Positions 17,941 to 26,764 of a stretch of DNA of 64,000 nucleotides are shown here, piece by piece; the stretch's first letter is position 1; every line of letters begins with the position of its first letter. Below the pieces are notes generated by a model. That model did not search any database. It was given only the letters and a program-made list of their open reading frames with translations, and was not told where the DNA came from. Position numbers and translations under genes: made by a program. Source of the DNA: Thiocystis violascens DSM 198 (GTDB lineage: Bacteria; Pseudomonadota; Gammaproteobacteria; Chromatiales; Chromatiaceae); contig NC_018012.1 in the NCBI RefSeq assembly GCF_000227745.2, positions 372,001 through 436,000 of the forward strand, written 5' to 3'.

Positions 17941-20121
17941 ATGGCAATCGATCCGCAAGACGAGATTCTTCAGGATTTCCTGGTCGAGGCGGGAGAACTG
18001 CTCGAAGCGCTGAATGAGCAACTGATCGATCTGGAGCAAAACCCCGAAGATCGAGATCTTCTGAATGCGGTCTTTCGCAGCTTCCATACGATCAAGGGTG
18101 GCGCGGGGTTTCTGAACCTCAACTCGATGGTGGTCATCTGCCACCATGCCGAGGACGTCTTCAATCTTCTGCGGAACAATCAGCGCAAGATCGAGCCCTT
18201 CCTGATGGACACCGTTCTGCGTGTTCTCGATGTGCTCAATGTCATGTTCGGCGATCTGAAGTTAGGCAACGAACCGGAACCCGCGCCCGATCAGTTGATC
18301 GAGGCCCTGGCGAAACTGGCGGTTCCCGGTGCCCCCTCGCCCGCGCCGGCGGAAACGGCGCCCGTGTCCCCGGTCATACGGCCAGAGGCGACCGTGCGCG
18401 AAGCCATTCCGACGCCTGGCGCGCCGAGGTCGGCCCCTGAACCCGATCCAGCCAAAGGCGGTGCCGAACGCGCGGATTCGAATGTTTCGGACGACATCAC
18501 GGAAGCCGAGTTCGAGGCACTGCTCGACATTATTTCTGGAACAGACAAAGTCGTCGCCGACGCGCCCGACGCGCCCGACACGCCCGACGCGCCCGACGCG
18601 CCCGACGCGCCCGCTGCGTCAGCGCCCACGCCCGAATCCTCATCCAGCGATCTGATCACAGCCGATGAGTTCGACGCGCTGCTCGATCAGTTGCACGGGC
18701 AGAGAGCGGTGGAATCCCGGGCGGCTCCAGCCGCTTCCCAGCCATCCGCGCCAGAGGTTCTGGCGCCGAGTCCGCCCCGCTCCCCGACCGTTGGGGATCG
18801 GTCGGTGAACTCCGTCGATGCCGCCGCCGCGTTCGGCGAGAAAGAGGATGCCGCGGTTTCGTCTTTAGCGAAGAACGCGCGAGGGACTGCGGCCGGAGCC
18901 GGCGCCGAAACCTCGGTACGGGTCGATACTCAGCGACTGGACGAGATCATGAACCTGGTCGGCGAACTGGTGCTGGTGCGCAACCGCATGAGCATGCTGC
19001 GCACCCGCACCATGGACGAGGAGTTGGGCAAGGCGATCGGCGCCCTGGCGCTGGTGACCGCCGACCTGCAAACGGCGGTGATGAAGACCCGGATGCAGCC
19101 GATCAAGAAGGTCTTCAGCCGCTTCCCGCGCGTCGTGCGCGATCTGGCGCGCAGTCTGGGGAAGGAAATCGATCTGGAGATCTTCGGCGAAGAGACCGAC
19201 CTCGACAAAAATCTTGTCGAGGCTTTGGCCGATCCGCTGGTCCATTTGATCCGCAACGCCGTCGATCACGGGGTCGAGTTGCCCGGTGCGCGCGAGGCGC
19301 ATGGCAAGCCGCGCAAGGGAACCATCGTGCTGGGTGCCGCGCAGGAAGGCGATCATATTTCACTGATTATCCAGGATGACGGACGTGGCATGGATCCGGT
19401 GGTGTTGCGCCGCAAGGCCGTCGAGAAAGGGTTGCTGGAACCCACGATGGCCGAGCGCATGAGTGATCGGGATTCGTTCAATCTGATCTTTCTGGCCGGT
19501 CTTTCGACCAAGGACGAGATATCCGACGTCTCCGGGCGCGGGGTCGGCATGGATGTCGTCAAGACGCGCATCGCCCAGCTCAACGGTACGGTCGAAATCG
19601 ACTCGGAGATCGGACGCGGCACCAAACTGACAGTCAAATTGCCCTTGACCCTGGCCATCCTGCCCGCGCTGATGGTGATTCTGGATGGACGTCGGTTCGC
19701 GATTCCGCTGGCGTCGGTCTCGGAGATTCTCGATCTCGATCTGACCCGCAGTCACTTTGTCGACGATCAGGAAGCCATCATGGTGCGCAGCCATGCCCTG
19801 CCGCTCTATTACATCGGGCGCTGGCTGCATCCAAACCGACTCATCGAACCCAAGACCGAGGCGCATGTCGTCGTGGTGCATGTCGCGCAGCGCAAGGTCG
19901 GGCTGGTCGTGGACGGACTGGTCGGTCAGGAAGAGGTCGTGATCAAACCGCTGGGCCGCGGCTTGCAGGGCGTCCCTGGGTTGGCGGGCGCGACCATCAC
20001 GGGCGACGGCGGAATTGCCTTGATTATCGATGTCCCCGAGCTCTTGCGGCTCATGGGCCGTCCAGGGTATGGAGGACGCGGTTCGCGAGCCGTCCGTCAG
20101 TTGGCGCAAGCGGGAGCCTGA
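17941..20121 (+). CDS. cheA: Chemotaxis histidine kinase CheA
   Basis: A 726-residue protein. The HPt domain has the phosphorylated His49 (FRSFHTIKGGAGF). A long linker at about 120-315 is rich in Ala/Pro/Asp with a 9-bp repeat giving DAP units at about 18560-18612. Within it EAEFEALLDII and ADEFDALLDQL look like two short CheY-binding-type helices. The dimerisation helix hairpin (TQRLDEIMNLVGELVLVRNRM), ATPase domain (RNAVDHGVE, DDGRGMD, GRGVGMDVVK) and CheW-like regulatory domain follow. It phosphorylates CheY, CheB and probably CheV. It begins 24 bases after cheZ and three bases separate it from cheB. Confidence 0.97.
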   Translation: MAIDPQDEILQDFLVEAGELLEALNEQLIDLEQNPEDRDLLNAVFRSFHTIKGGAGFLNLNSMVVICHHAEDVFNLLRNNQRKIEPFLMDTVLRVLDVLNVMFGDLKLGNEPEPAPDQLIEALAKLAVPGAPSPAPAETAPVSPVIRPEATVREAIPTPGAPRSAPEPDPAKGGAERADSNVSDDITEAEFEALLDIISGTDKVVADAPDAPDTPDAPDAPDAPAASAPTPESSSSDLITADEFDALLDQLHGQRAVESRAAPAASQPSAPEVLAPSPPRSPTVGDRSVNSVDAAAAFGEKEDAAVSSLAKNARGTAAGAGAETSVRVDTQRLDEIMNLVGELVLVRNRMSMLRTRTMDEELGKAIGALALVTADLQTAVMKTRMQPIKKVFSRFPRVVRDLARSLGKEIDLEIFGEETDLDKNLVEALADPLVHLIRNAVDHGVELPGAREAHGKPRKGTIVLGAAQEGDHISLIIQDDGRGMDPVVLRRKAVEKGLLEPTMAERMSDRDSFNLIFLAGLSTKDEISDVSGRGVGMDVVKTRIAQLNGTVEIDSEIGRGTKLTVKLPLTLAILPALMVILDGRRFAIPLASVSEILDLDLTRSHFVDDQEAIMVRSHALPLYYIGRWLHPNRLIEPKTEAHVVVVHVAQRKVGLVVDGLVGQEEVVIKPLGRGLQGVPGLAGATITGDGGIALIIDVPELLRLMGRPGYGGRGSRAVRQLAQAGA

Positions 20122-20124
20122 GCG

Positions 20125-21198
20125 ATGGCGCTTCGAGTCGTCGTGGTCGATGATTCCGGATTTTTTCGGAGACGGATCGTCGAAATTCTCAACGCCGACA
20201 TCGGGATCGAAGTGGTCGGAACCGCCGCCAACGGTCTGGAGGGGATCGAGGTCGTCAAGCGTCTGAACCCGGACGTAGTGACCATGGATATCGAGATGCC
20301 CGTGATGGATGGGATTACCGCGGTTCGTCGTATCATGGCGGAATCCCCAAGGCCGGTCCTGATGTTCTCGACGCTGACGACCGAGGGCGCCAGGGCGACC
20401 CTGGATGCGCTGGATGCGGGTGCGATGGATTTTCTCCCCAAACGCTTCAGTGAAATCGCCAAGGACGAGGATGCCGCCAAGGTGATGCTGCGCCGTCGTG
20501 TTCGTGCATTGGCCCGCACCCGGCATCAGGCGCTCAGCCGTCCCGCGGCCCGGGAGCGGCCGTCGACGCATGAGCCCGAACTGACGGCACCCTCCGCGCG
20601 GCGGGCGCCGGTCAGCGCCACTCCGCTGCATTCATTGCGCGCTGTGCTTATCGGTACCTCGACCGGTGGTCCGGTCGCCCTTCAGGAAGTGCTGAAGGTA
20701 CTGCCGAAAAGTTTTCCCTTGCCGATTATCCTGGTCCAGCACATGCCCGCGAGCTTCACCCCGGCATTTGCGGAGCGTCTGAACAATCTCTGCCAGATCG
20801 AGGTCCGCGAGGCGGTTTCGGGTGATGTGCTGAAACCCGGCTGCGCGCTCCTTGCGCCAGGCGGTCAGCAACTGGTGCTGGAAGGGGGGGCGCAGACCCG
20901 TGTCAGGATCCAGGAAAATCCGCCGGGAACCATTTACAAGCCGAGCGTCGATATCACCTTTCAATCGGCGGTCACTGCGTTGAAATCCCAGGTGCTCGCC
21001 GTGGTGTTGACCGGCATGGGGGCCGATGGCCGCGAAGGGACACGGGCATTGCAAGGGCAGGGCGCCCATGTCTGGGCACAGGATGCGGCCAGTTCGGTCG
21101 TGTTCGGCATGCCGGCGGCGGTGATCGATGCGGGTCTTGCGGATCATGTCCTGGCGCTGAAGGATGTGGGGCCGGCACTGGTAAAGGGTTTCTGCTGA
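20125..21198 (+). CDS. cheB: Chemotaxis protein-glutamate methylesterase CheB
   Basis: A 357-residue protein with an N-terminal receiver domain (Asp55 in VVTMDIEMPVMDG) and a C-terminal methylesterase/deamidase domain with the catalytic Ser in LIGTSTGGPVALQ, His in VQHMPASFT and Asp in LTGMGADGREG. It removes methyl groups from receptors as negative feedback. The cognate methyltransferase CheR is encoded apart at 30835-31647. It abuts the stator gene: its TGA is directly followed by ATG. Confidence 0.97.
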   Translation: MALRVVVVDDSGFFRRRIVEILNADIGIEVVGTAANGLEGIEVVKRLNPDVVTMDIEMPVMDGITAVRRIMAESPRPVLMFSTLTTEGARATLDALDAGAMDFLPKRFSEIAKDEDAAKVMLRRRVRALARTRHQALSRPAARERPSTHEPELTAPSARRAPVSATPLHSLRAVLIGTSTGGPVALQEVLKVLPKSFPLPIILVQHMPASFTPAFAERLNNLCQIEVREAVSGDVLKPGCALLAPGGQQLVLEGGAQTRVRIQENPPGTIYKPSVDITFQSAVTALKSQVLAVVLTGMGADGREGTRALQGQGAHVWAQDAASSVVFGMPAAVIDAGLADHVLALKDVGPALVKGFC

Positions 21199-21942
21199 AT
21201 GGATATCCTAAGCGTGGCCGGGATCCTCCTGGGTCTCGTCGCCATCCTGGGTGGCGCGGTCGCGAAGGGCAGCAGTTTGGGGGCACTCTGGAATCTGGCC
21301 GCCTTTGTCATTGTGATCGTCGGAACCCTGGGGGCCACGCTGGTGCAGACGCGCGCCCCGATCTTTTTGCACGCCTTCAGGATCGTGCCCTGGGTGTTCA
21401 TGCCGCCGAGCCTCAATCCGCGATCCATGATCGCACGCCTTGTCGAATGGTCCCATCTGTCGCGCAAGGAGGGTCTGCTGGGACTGGAAGATCAATCGGA
21501 AGTCGAGGCCGATCCCTTTGTCCGCAAGGGACTCCAACTGCTGGTCGACGGAACCGAGCCGCTGGCGTTGCGGCAAATCCTGGAAGCGGATCTGGACAAC
21601 CGCGAATCCTTCGATCTGCAGGGCGCCAAGGTGTTCGAGAGCATGGGAATCTATTCGCCGACGCTCGGGATCATTGGCGCCGTCATGGGATTGATGGCGG
21701 TCATGCAGAATCTGGCCGATCCCAGTAAGCTTGGGCATGGCATCGCGGCGGCCTTCGTCGCGACCATCTACGGCGTTGGACTGGCCAATTTGCTTTTTCT
21801 ACCCATGTCCAACAAACTCAAGGGAATCGTTCAGGCACGGACAAATTATCAGACGATGCTGCTCGAAGGGTTGATTGCGATTGCCGAGGGTGAGAATCCG
21901 CGCCATATCGAAAACAAGCTGAACGGCTTTATCCAGGGCTGA
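21199..21942 (+). CDS. motA: Flagellar stator protein MotA (MotC-type)
   Basis: A 247-residue, four-helix inner membrane protein. The last two helices carry SPTLGIIGAVMGLMAVMQNL and GIAAAFVATIYGVGLANLLFLPM, and the charged cytoplasmic loop follows the second helix. With MotB it conducts protons or sodium ions and drives rotation. Location in the che cluster matches the motC gene of pseudomonads. The coupling ion cannot be read from the sequence with certainty. It starts right after cheB and is followed by motB after nine bases. Confidence 0.94.
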   Translation: MDILSVAGILLGLVAILGGAVAKGSSLGALWNLAAFVIVIVGTLGATLVQTRAPIFLHAFRIVPWVFMPPSLNPRSMIARLVEWSHLSRKEGLLGLEDQSEVEADPFVRKGLQLLVDGTEPLALRQILEADLDNRESFDLQGAKVFESMGIYSPTLGIIGAVMGLMAVMQNLADPSKLGHGIAAAFVATIYGVGLANLLFLPMSNKLKGIVQARTNYQTMLLEGLIAIAEGENPRHIENKLNGFIQG

Positions 21943-21951
21943 CAACCGGTC

Positions 21952-22866
21952 ATGGCGAGGCGAAAAACGCGCGAGGAACATGGGAACCATGAGGCATGGG
22001 CGATCCCTTATGGCGATCTGGTGACCCTCCTGATGGCCTTTTTTGTCGTGCTGTATGCCGTGTCCGTGGTCGACGCCGGCAAATACCGCGTCTTATCCAA
22101 CTCGCTGGTCGAGGCCTTCGGCTCGCAGGTGCCGGTGGATCCCATCCAGATCGGGGAACCGAGTTTTGCGCTCAATCTGATGAACGACGACGTGCATCGT
22201 TCGCTCGTACCGATCGAAATCGAGAGCGGCGCCGCATCCCGACAAAGCGAAATCGCCATCCAAAATCTGTTGTCGCCGACCGATGTCGCCATCGAGAATG
22301 TACTCGATTTGCTTGAAGGCGAGGAACGCGCGCGCATTCTCAACGAAATCGGGGAGATGTCCGAGGAGATCGAGTCGTCGCTGGGATCGCTGATCCAGGA
22401 TGACGACATTCAGGTGACGCGCAAACCCTACTGGCTTGAGATCGCGATCAACTCCAATCTCCTGTTTTCGAGTGGATCCGCGACGCTGGAAGCGGTAGCG
22501 CGTCCCGTGCTCAAGAACGTGGCCGCGATCCTGGCCAAGCGGGACGCGCGGATCCATGTCGAGGGCCACACCGATAATTTACCGATCAGCAATTCGACCT
22601 ATCCGTCCAATTGGGAGCTGTCGTCTGGTCGCGCCGCGACGGTGGTGAACCTCTTCGCCCAGAATGGGGTCGATCCGGAGCGGATGGTCGCGATCGGATA
22701 CGCCGAATTTCAGCCACTGGCCAGCAATGCGGCGGAACCAGGGCGGGCGCGGAATCGTCGTGTCGCGGTGATCGTGCTGCCTGGCCCGCCTCCACGCGCG
22801 GGCAAGGCCATCGAACCCGAGCGGCTACGAAGCGACTACGAAGCCGGGATCGGACGAATTCAATAA
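21952..22866 (+). CDS. motB: Flagellar stator protein MotB (MotD-type)
   Basis: A 304-residue protein with a single membrane helix holding the ion-binding Asp22 (WAIPYGDLVTLLMAFFVVLY), a periplasmic linker and a C-terminal OmpA-like peptidoglycan-binding domain (FSSGSATLEA, VEGHTDNLPIS and NWELSSGRAATVV, ending GRARNRRVAVIV). It anchors the stator to the cell wall. Matches motD by position. In Pseudomonas parC and parP follow here; in this window the next gene is cheW. Confidence 0.94.
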   Translation: MARRKTREEHGNHEAWAIPYGDLVTLLMAFFVVLYAVSVVDAGKYRVLSNSLVEAFGSQVPVDPIQIGEPSFALNLMNDDVHRSLVPIEIESGAASRQSEIAIQNLLSPTDVAIENVLDLLEGEERARILNEIGEMSEEIESSLGSLIQDDDIQVTRKPYWLEIAINSNLLFSSGSATLEAVARPVLKNVAAILAKRDARIHVEGHTDNLPISNSTYPSNWELSSGRAATVVNLFAQNGVDPERMVAIGYAEFQPLASNAAEPGRARNRRVAVIVLPGPPPRAGKAIEPERLRSDYEAGIGRIQ

Positions 22867-22900
22867 TGATGGGTTTCGCAATGAACCGCGCGAGGATGTA

Positions 22901-23383
22901 ATGACCGCAGAAGACACGAACGTGAATGGCAAGGGAACTTCTTCGTCGTATGTGACGTTCAGTCTGGAGGACGAGACCTACGCCATCGATGTATTACAGG
23001 TACAGGAAGTCCTGAAGCTCACCGAAATCGCACCGGTTCCCGGTGTGCCCGATTACATTCTCGGCATCATCAATCTGCGTGGCGACGTGGTCACCGTTAT
23101 CGATGCCCGCCGGCGCATGCTGCTCCCCGAGCGCGCGCCCGACGATGCCTCCCGGATCGTCATCATCGATGTCGATAATCAGAATGTCGGCATCCTGGTC
23201 GATTCGGTTGCCGAGGTCGTGCGGATACCGCCGGATGCGGTCGATCCCGCGCCCGCGGTCGGTAACGATCAGACGAGCCGCTTTATCCTGGGCGTCAGCA
23301 GTACCGAGGAGGGACTGACGATCCTGATCGATCTCAATAAATTGTTGTCCGACGATGAGTGGGCGGCGATTCGCGAACGTTAG
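22901..23383 (+). CDS. cheW: Chemotaxis coupling protein CheW
   Basis: A 160-residue single-domain CheW that bridges receptors and CheA. Signature segments are FSLEDETYAIDVLQVQEVL, PGVPDYILGIINLRGDVVTVIDARRR and VGILVDSVAEVVRIP. The start at 22901 has CGAGGA six bases upstream. It is followed by the ERR-repeat gene. Confidence 0.96.
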   Translation: MTAEDTNVNGKGTSSSYVTFSLEDETYAIDVLQVQEVLKLTEIAPVPGVPDYILGIINLRGDVVTVIDARRRMLLPERAPDDASRIVIIDVDNQNVGILVDSVAEVVRIPPDAVDPAPAVGNDQTSRFILGVSSTEEGLTILIDLNKLLSDDEWAAIRER

Positions 23384-23458
23384 CCGTTCCTCCGCGGCAG
23401 TTGCACCGGCGTCATCGTGTCGTCAGCCCCGGCGATGCGGAACGCCCAGGAGATTTCC

Positions 23459-23860
23459 ATGCGCGACTTGATCGGGCCGCTCCGGCCAGTCCAGCCGCAA
23501 ACCTCCTCGCGGCCATCGGGCGACGAGCAGGATCGGAGCTTGGCGCGTCAGGTTACCGCGGCTCGCCCGCGAAAGAATCGTGGCGATCTGCGTGATCGGC
23601 AGCGTCGCTCGGGTGAACGCCGTCAATTCGAGCGTCGCTCGGTCGAGCGTCGCGCGGACGAACGCCGTCTGGACTCGCGTCTCTCGGAAGAGCGGCGTCT
23701 GGAAGAGCGGCGCTCGGACGAACGGCGGGCCGGGGAGCGGCGTTCGACGGAGCGGCGTTCGTTCAAGGGTCGATTGGGTCGCAGCAATGGAAAGCGGGAA
23801 TCTGGGCCGCCATCGTCGTCGACCGAAAGACGCCGAGGATTGATCGATGACTATGCCTGA
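23459..23860 (+). CDS. Unrecognised Arg/Glu-rich protein with ERRxx pentapeptide repeats
   Basis: A 133-residue protein whose function I do not recognise. The start at ATG 23459 has AGGAG upstream. Its first about 50 residues are Pro/Arg/Gln-rich and it opens MRDLIGPLRPVQPQ. From 23615 to 23764 ten 5-residue units follow, nine of form ERRxx (ERRQF, ERRSV, ERRAD and so on) and one altered (SRLSE). The end GRLGRSNGKRES...RRGLIDDYA is basic. There is no membrane segment. A five-residue period fits neither a normal coiled coil nor a known repeat fold that I can name. It lies between cheW and the DUF2802 gene in the same direction, 75 and 15 bases away, so a link with the polar chemotaxis cluster is possible but is inference only. 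Confidence 0.72.
   Translation: MRDLIGPLRPVQPQTSSRPSGDEQDRSLARQVTAARPRKNRGDLRDRQRRSGERRQFERRSVERRADERRLDSRLSEERRLEERRSDERRAGERRSTERRSFKGRLGRSNGKRESGPPSSSTERRRGLIDDYA
23615..23764 (+). repeat. 15-bp coding repeat (ERRxx), ten units
   Basis: Ten units of 15 bp, each beginning GAA/GAG then CGN CGN, except the fifth (TCGCGTCTCTCGGAA). Codon choice varies between units (CGC, CGT, CGG), so the array is not a fresh slippage product. The protein pattern has been kept while the DNA diverged, which suggests selection on the peptide. Confidence 0.85.
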
Positions 23861-23875
23861 ACGAACGCGTGTTGA

Positions 23876-24328
23876 ATGAACGAAAATCTGCTGTTTGGTG
23901 CGGTCCTGGCGCTTTTTGTCCTGATCCTCCTCGCCATGCTGATGGCTGGCGTTGCCCTGAAGTCCATCTCGACTCTGCGGCGCCAGATTCGGGAGATCCG
24001 ACAGGATCATCAACGTCAAAATACGTCGCTTCTGGCATTGCATGGGGCTATGAAGATGATCTCCGAGGATGTGATCAGCCATGGTCAGGCGCAGTCCTCG
24101 GTCAGGCGAACCCTCGAACATCTGGCCGATCAGCAGAACGAGATGCGTCTGCGCGATGTCGACGATGGACTCTATCCCCAGGCCATCCAACTGATCCAGG
24201 AGGGACGCGGCCGCGAAGAGGTCCGTAAACTCTGTGGCTTGACAGACTCCGAGGTCGGTCTGCTGTTCAGTCTGCATGGCCAGGGGCTCGGTGTCGGAGC
24301 GAACTCGACAGCTTCAACGCGACGTTGA
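23876..24328 (+). CDS. DUF2802 membrane-anchored protein
   Basis: A 150-residue protein with an N-terminal transmembrane helix (LLFGAVLALFVLILLAMLMAGVAL), a helical middle (STLRRQIREIRQDHQRQNTSLLAL), and a conserved C-terminal helix-turn-helix-like segment YPQAIQLIQEGRGREEVRKLCGLTDSEVGLLFSLHG. This matches the DUF2802 family, usually found right after cheW in gammaproteobacterial polar flagellar clusters (for example PA1465). The function is unknown. It is the last + strand gene before a convergent block. Confidence 0.85.
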   Translation: MNENLLFGAVLALFVLILLAMLMAGVALKSISTLRRQIREIRQDHQRQNTSLLALHGAMKMISEDVISHGQAQSSVRRTLEHLADQQNEMRLRDVDDGLYPQAIQLIQEGRGREEVRKLCGLTDSEVGLLFSLHGQGLGVGANSTASTRR

Positions 24329-24336
24329 GCTGTGCC

Positions 24337-24654
24337 TTATTCCTGTTGCGCCGATTCTCGATCGAGAAGTGTCGGTTTGCGCGGGTCAATCCCTTCTAGC
24401 ATGAAAATAAAGGCGAGGACTTCGGCAACCGCGATGTAGAGGTTCCTGGGGATCTCGTCGCCGATCGGAATTTGCGCCAGCGCTTCGACCAGAATCGGAT
24501 CGGATTGCAAAGGAATCCCCTGTTCCCCGGCGATGCGCAGAATTTCCTCGGCGGTGAGTCCCTTGCCCGCAGCGGTGATGCGAGGTGCGTTCAGGCGATC
24601 CCATTGCAGCGCAACGGCCTGTGGGACGGCGTCTTGACGCTGGTTTTTCGTCAT
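24337..24654 (-). CDS. FlhB C-terminal domain paralogue (export switch-like)
   Basis: A 105-residue soluble protein aligned with the part of FlhB after the NPTH cleavage site. PQAVALQWDRLNAPRITAAGKG matches the HYAVAIAY...APHLLAKG region, and DPILVEALAQIPIGDEIPRNLYIAVAEVLAFIF matches the FlhB end. It has no membrane domain and no NPTH motif. It overlaps the fliK-like gene upstream by ATGA. Such FlhB-like proteins (FhlX/YscU C-terminal family) are known beside a second fliK in several proteobacteria. In the family they can stand in for the FlhB C-terminal fragment, but the role here is inferred. Confidence 0.85.
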   Translation of the reverse strand: MTKNQRQDAVPQAVALQWDRLNAPRITAAGKGLTAEEILRIAGEQGIPLQSDPILVEALAQIPIGDEIPRNLYIAVAEVLAFIFMLEGIDPRKPTLLDRESAQQE

Positions 24655-26711
24655 GCCCGCTCGCTCACCATGGGCGGGCGCCGGGCGGGTTGCGTGCCGC
24701 CGCCGGGCCGATGGCTTGCGTGCAGGCTGACGACCTCGATCTTTCGGTCCAGCAACTGTTGACGCAAGGTCTCCAGATGTTCTCGCAGGATGTCGGCGCC
24801 GGTCGCGTTCTCTGCCTGAAGACCCGCATTCAGCCGATCCGAGCGAAGACTCAGATTGATCGACAAAGGACCCAGGCGGGGTAAATTCAGCCTGATCCGC
24901 ATGCTCCAAACGTCGTCCTCGGATTGATCGCCGCGGTTCTCCCGTCGAATATCGGCTTCCAGCGCCGTTAAACCCGACGGTGTCTTGAAGGGTAATTCCA
25001 GGATCCATTGCGGCTGATCGGTTCCCGCTTCCAGGCTTCGCAACTGTTGAGTCACCACGTGTTTAATCATGGCGTCGACTTCCTTGGCCAAGATCTCTGG
25101 CGCGGTCGTTCGCGAGTGAGGCGTTTCGTCGTGAAGGCGAGGCGAGGCTGGAGGCGGCTCCGGCGCGACTGATCGGGCTTTAGGAGAGGCGGGGTCTGGG
25201 GGCCGCTCCGAATGGTCCGCGCTGTTTGGCTTCGTCGGTACCGGGGGTAAGGCGTTCGGCGAGGTTTCCGCTGGCACGACGACGGTCCGCGTCTGCGGCA
25301 TCGGTCCCGAGGACGATGGCGACGGCGACTGATCGACGGTGCGGAGCTGCTCGGCGAGACGCTGCAATTGCGCCTTGAGATCGAGCGAGCGATCGCGGGC
25401 GCACGCGGGGTGCGCGTTCGTTTGCGCCATCAGCGCCTCAAGCCAGATGCCGGATTGCGTCATCGCGGTGTACCGGCGCTTCGGAGCGATCCGTTCCTGT
25501 GGCGTGGTGGAGCGGGATGGAAGGTTAGGAGAGGGGGGCGGGGCGGTCCCCGGCGCGCGTACTTGGGATTGTGCCGGACGCGCCGCTGGAAGAGTCGACC
25601 GATCTGCGAGGCGTGGCAACTGTGCCTGGAGATCGAGCGAGCGATCACCGACGCGTGCGGGGTTCGATGCCTCCCGCGCCACGAAGAGATCAAGCGAGCG
25701 CGCGGATGGCGTGAGCGGGCGCTCTGGGGCGATCCGTTCCTGTGGCGTGGCAGGGCTGGATGGAAGGTTAGGGGAGATGGGCGGCCGCGCCGGATTGCCG
25801 ACAGGCTCGGCCGGTTTTGGGGGCAGGGCGGTCGGTGGGGCACTCTCCGAAGCGAGTGACTGAAGTGGTGCCGGACGCGCCACTGGAAGAGTCGACCGAT
25901 CGGCGAGGCGGATCTGTTCGGCGAGGCGCAGCAATTGCGCCTTGAGATCGAGCGAGCGATTATTAGAGTCTGCGGGGTGCGCGGTCGTCTGCGCCACCAG
26001 CGCCTCAAGCCAGATGCCGGATTGCGCGATGGCGGAGGACAGACGCTTCGGGTCGACCAGATCCTTCGTCGTGGTCAAGCCTCCAACGAGGGTTTCGATC
26101 ATGCGTTGGGTTGCGACAATCGTGGTGGATGGCTCGATCGTTCGCTGGATTGCGTCAGTCCTTGGAGACGTCTCTGCCGGCGGCCGGGCGGGGCATCCAT
26201 CGGGACTCTTCAGTCGAGCGACCCAACCCTGAAGCGTGGTCGTGAGCGGCCGGGATTGAGGAAGGTTTTGGCGGAGTTGAACATCCAGCCATTCGCGCGA
26301 TCCAGCGGCCGGGGATGCAACCTTCGGAGCCGGGGCCGGTTCGGTCCGCGTTCCGATGCGCAGGATCAGCGTTGGGCTGACGGAGACAACCTCCGCCTTC
26401 GTGCGTAAGGCATCGACGGACGTCGAGCGCGTCTCGGTCATCGTGTCCGCTTGGCGCGCTGGCGGTTCTGGCAAGGGCGCGGTCAACTGGACGCGCGTGG
26501 TCGCCGACCAGGGCGCGTTGCCTTCCAGGGGGCGCAGGCGGGCCTCGATGAGCGTCGAGGAAAGCCTTTGCGCCAATTGGATTTCCAACGACATTCCAAC
26601 CTTGAGGGAGAGTGGGGGGCCGGAATTCCCCGTCTCGGAAACGTCCGCTCTAGCGGACGGATTGAGTGCGCTGTTTCGTCCGGGCAAGACCGATGGGATA
26701 AACTCGCTCAT
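24651..26711 (-). CDS. Second FliK-like hook-length control protein
   Basis: A 686-residue protein. The last about 130 residues match the C-terminal FliK domain (WSMRIRLNLPRLGPLSINLSLRSDRLNAGLQAENATGADILREHLETLRQQL), and the middle is Pro/Ala/Arg rich. Internal repeats are visible: SGIWLEALVAQTTAHPA followed by RSLDLKAQLLRLAEQIR occurs once around 25920-26040 and once around 25340-25470, and a shorter RSLDLQAQL copy lies between. It shares an operon with the FlhB-like gene and follows ycgR/flgN in the minus-strand block. It differs from the fliK at 2862, so one may set hook length and the other may have another substrate. Confidence 0.83.
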   Translation of the reverse strand: MSEFIPSVLPGRNSALNPSARADVSETGNSGPPLSLKVGMSLEIQLAQRLSSTLIEARLRPLEGNAPWSATTRVQLTAPLPEPPARQADTMTETRSTSVDALRTKAEVVSVSPTLILRIGTRTEPAPAPKVASPAAGSREWLDVQLRQNLPQSRPLTTTLQGWVARLKSPDGCPARPPAETSPRTDAIQRTIEPSTTIVATQRMIETLVGGLTTTKDLVDPKRLSSAIAQSGIWLEALVAQTTAHPADSNNRSLDLKAQLLRLAEQIRLADRSTLPVARPAPLQSLASESAPPTALPPKPAEPVGNPARPPISPNLPSSPATPQERIAPERPLTPSARSLDLFVAREASNPARVGDRSLDLQAQLPRLADRSTLPAARPAQSQVRAPGTAPPPSPNLPSRSTTPQERIAPKRRYTAMTQSGIWLEALMAQTNAHPACARDRSLDLKAQLQRLAEQLRTVDQSPSPSSSGPMPQTRTVVVPAETSPNALPPVPTKPNSADHSERPPDPASPKARSVAPEPPPASPRLHDETPHSRTTAPEILAKEVDAMIKHVVTQQLRSLEAGTDQPQWILELPFKTPSGLTALEADIRRENRGDQSEDDVWSMRIRLNLPRLGPLSINLSLRSDRLNAGLQAENATGADILREHLETLRQQLLDRKIEVVSLHASHRPGGGTQPARRPPMVSERA

Positions 26712-26764
26712 GGACGCATGACTCGGCTCTGCGGTGCGCGCGCGAGACCTGGAGAGGGATGCCG

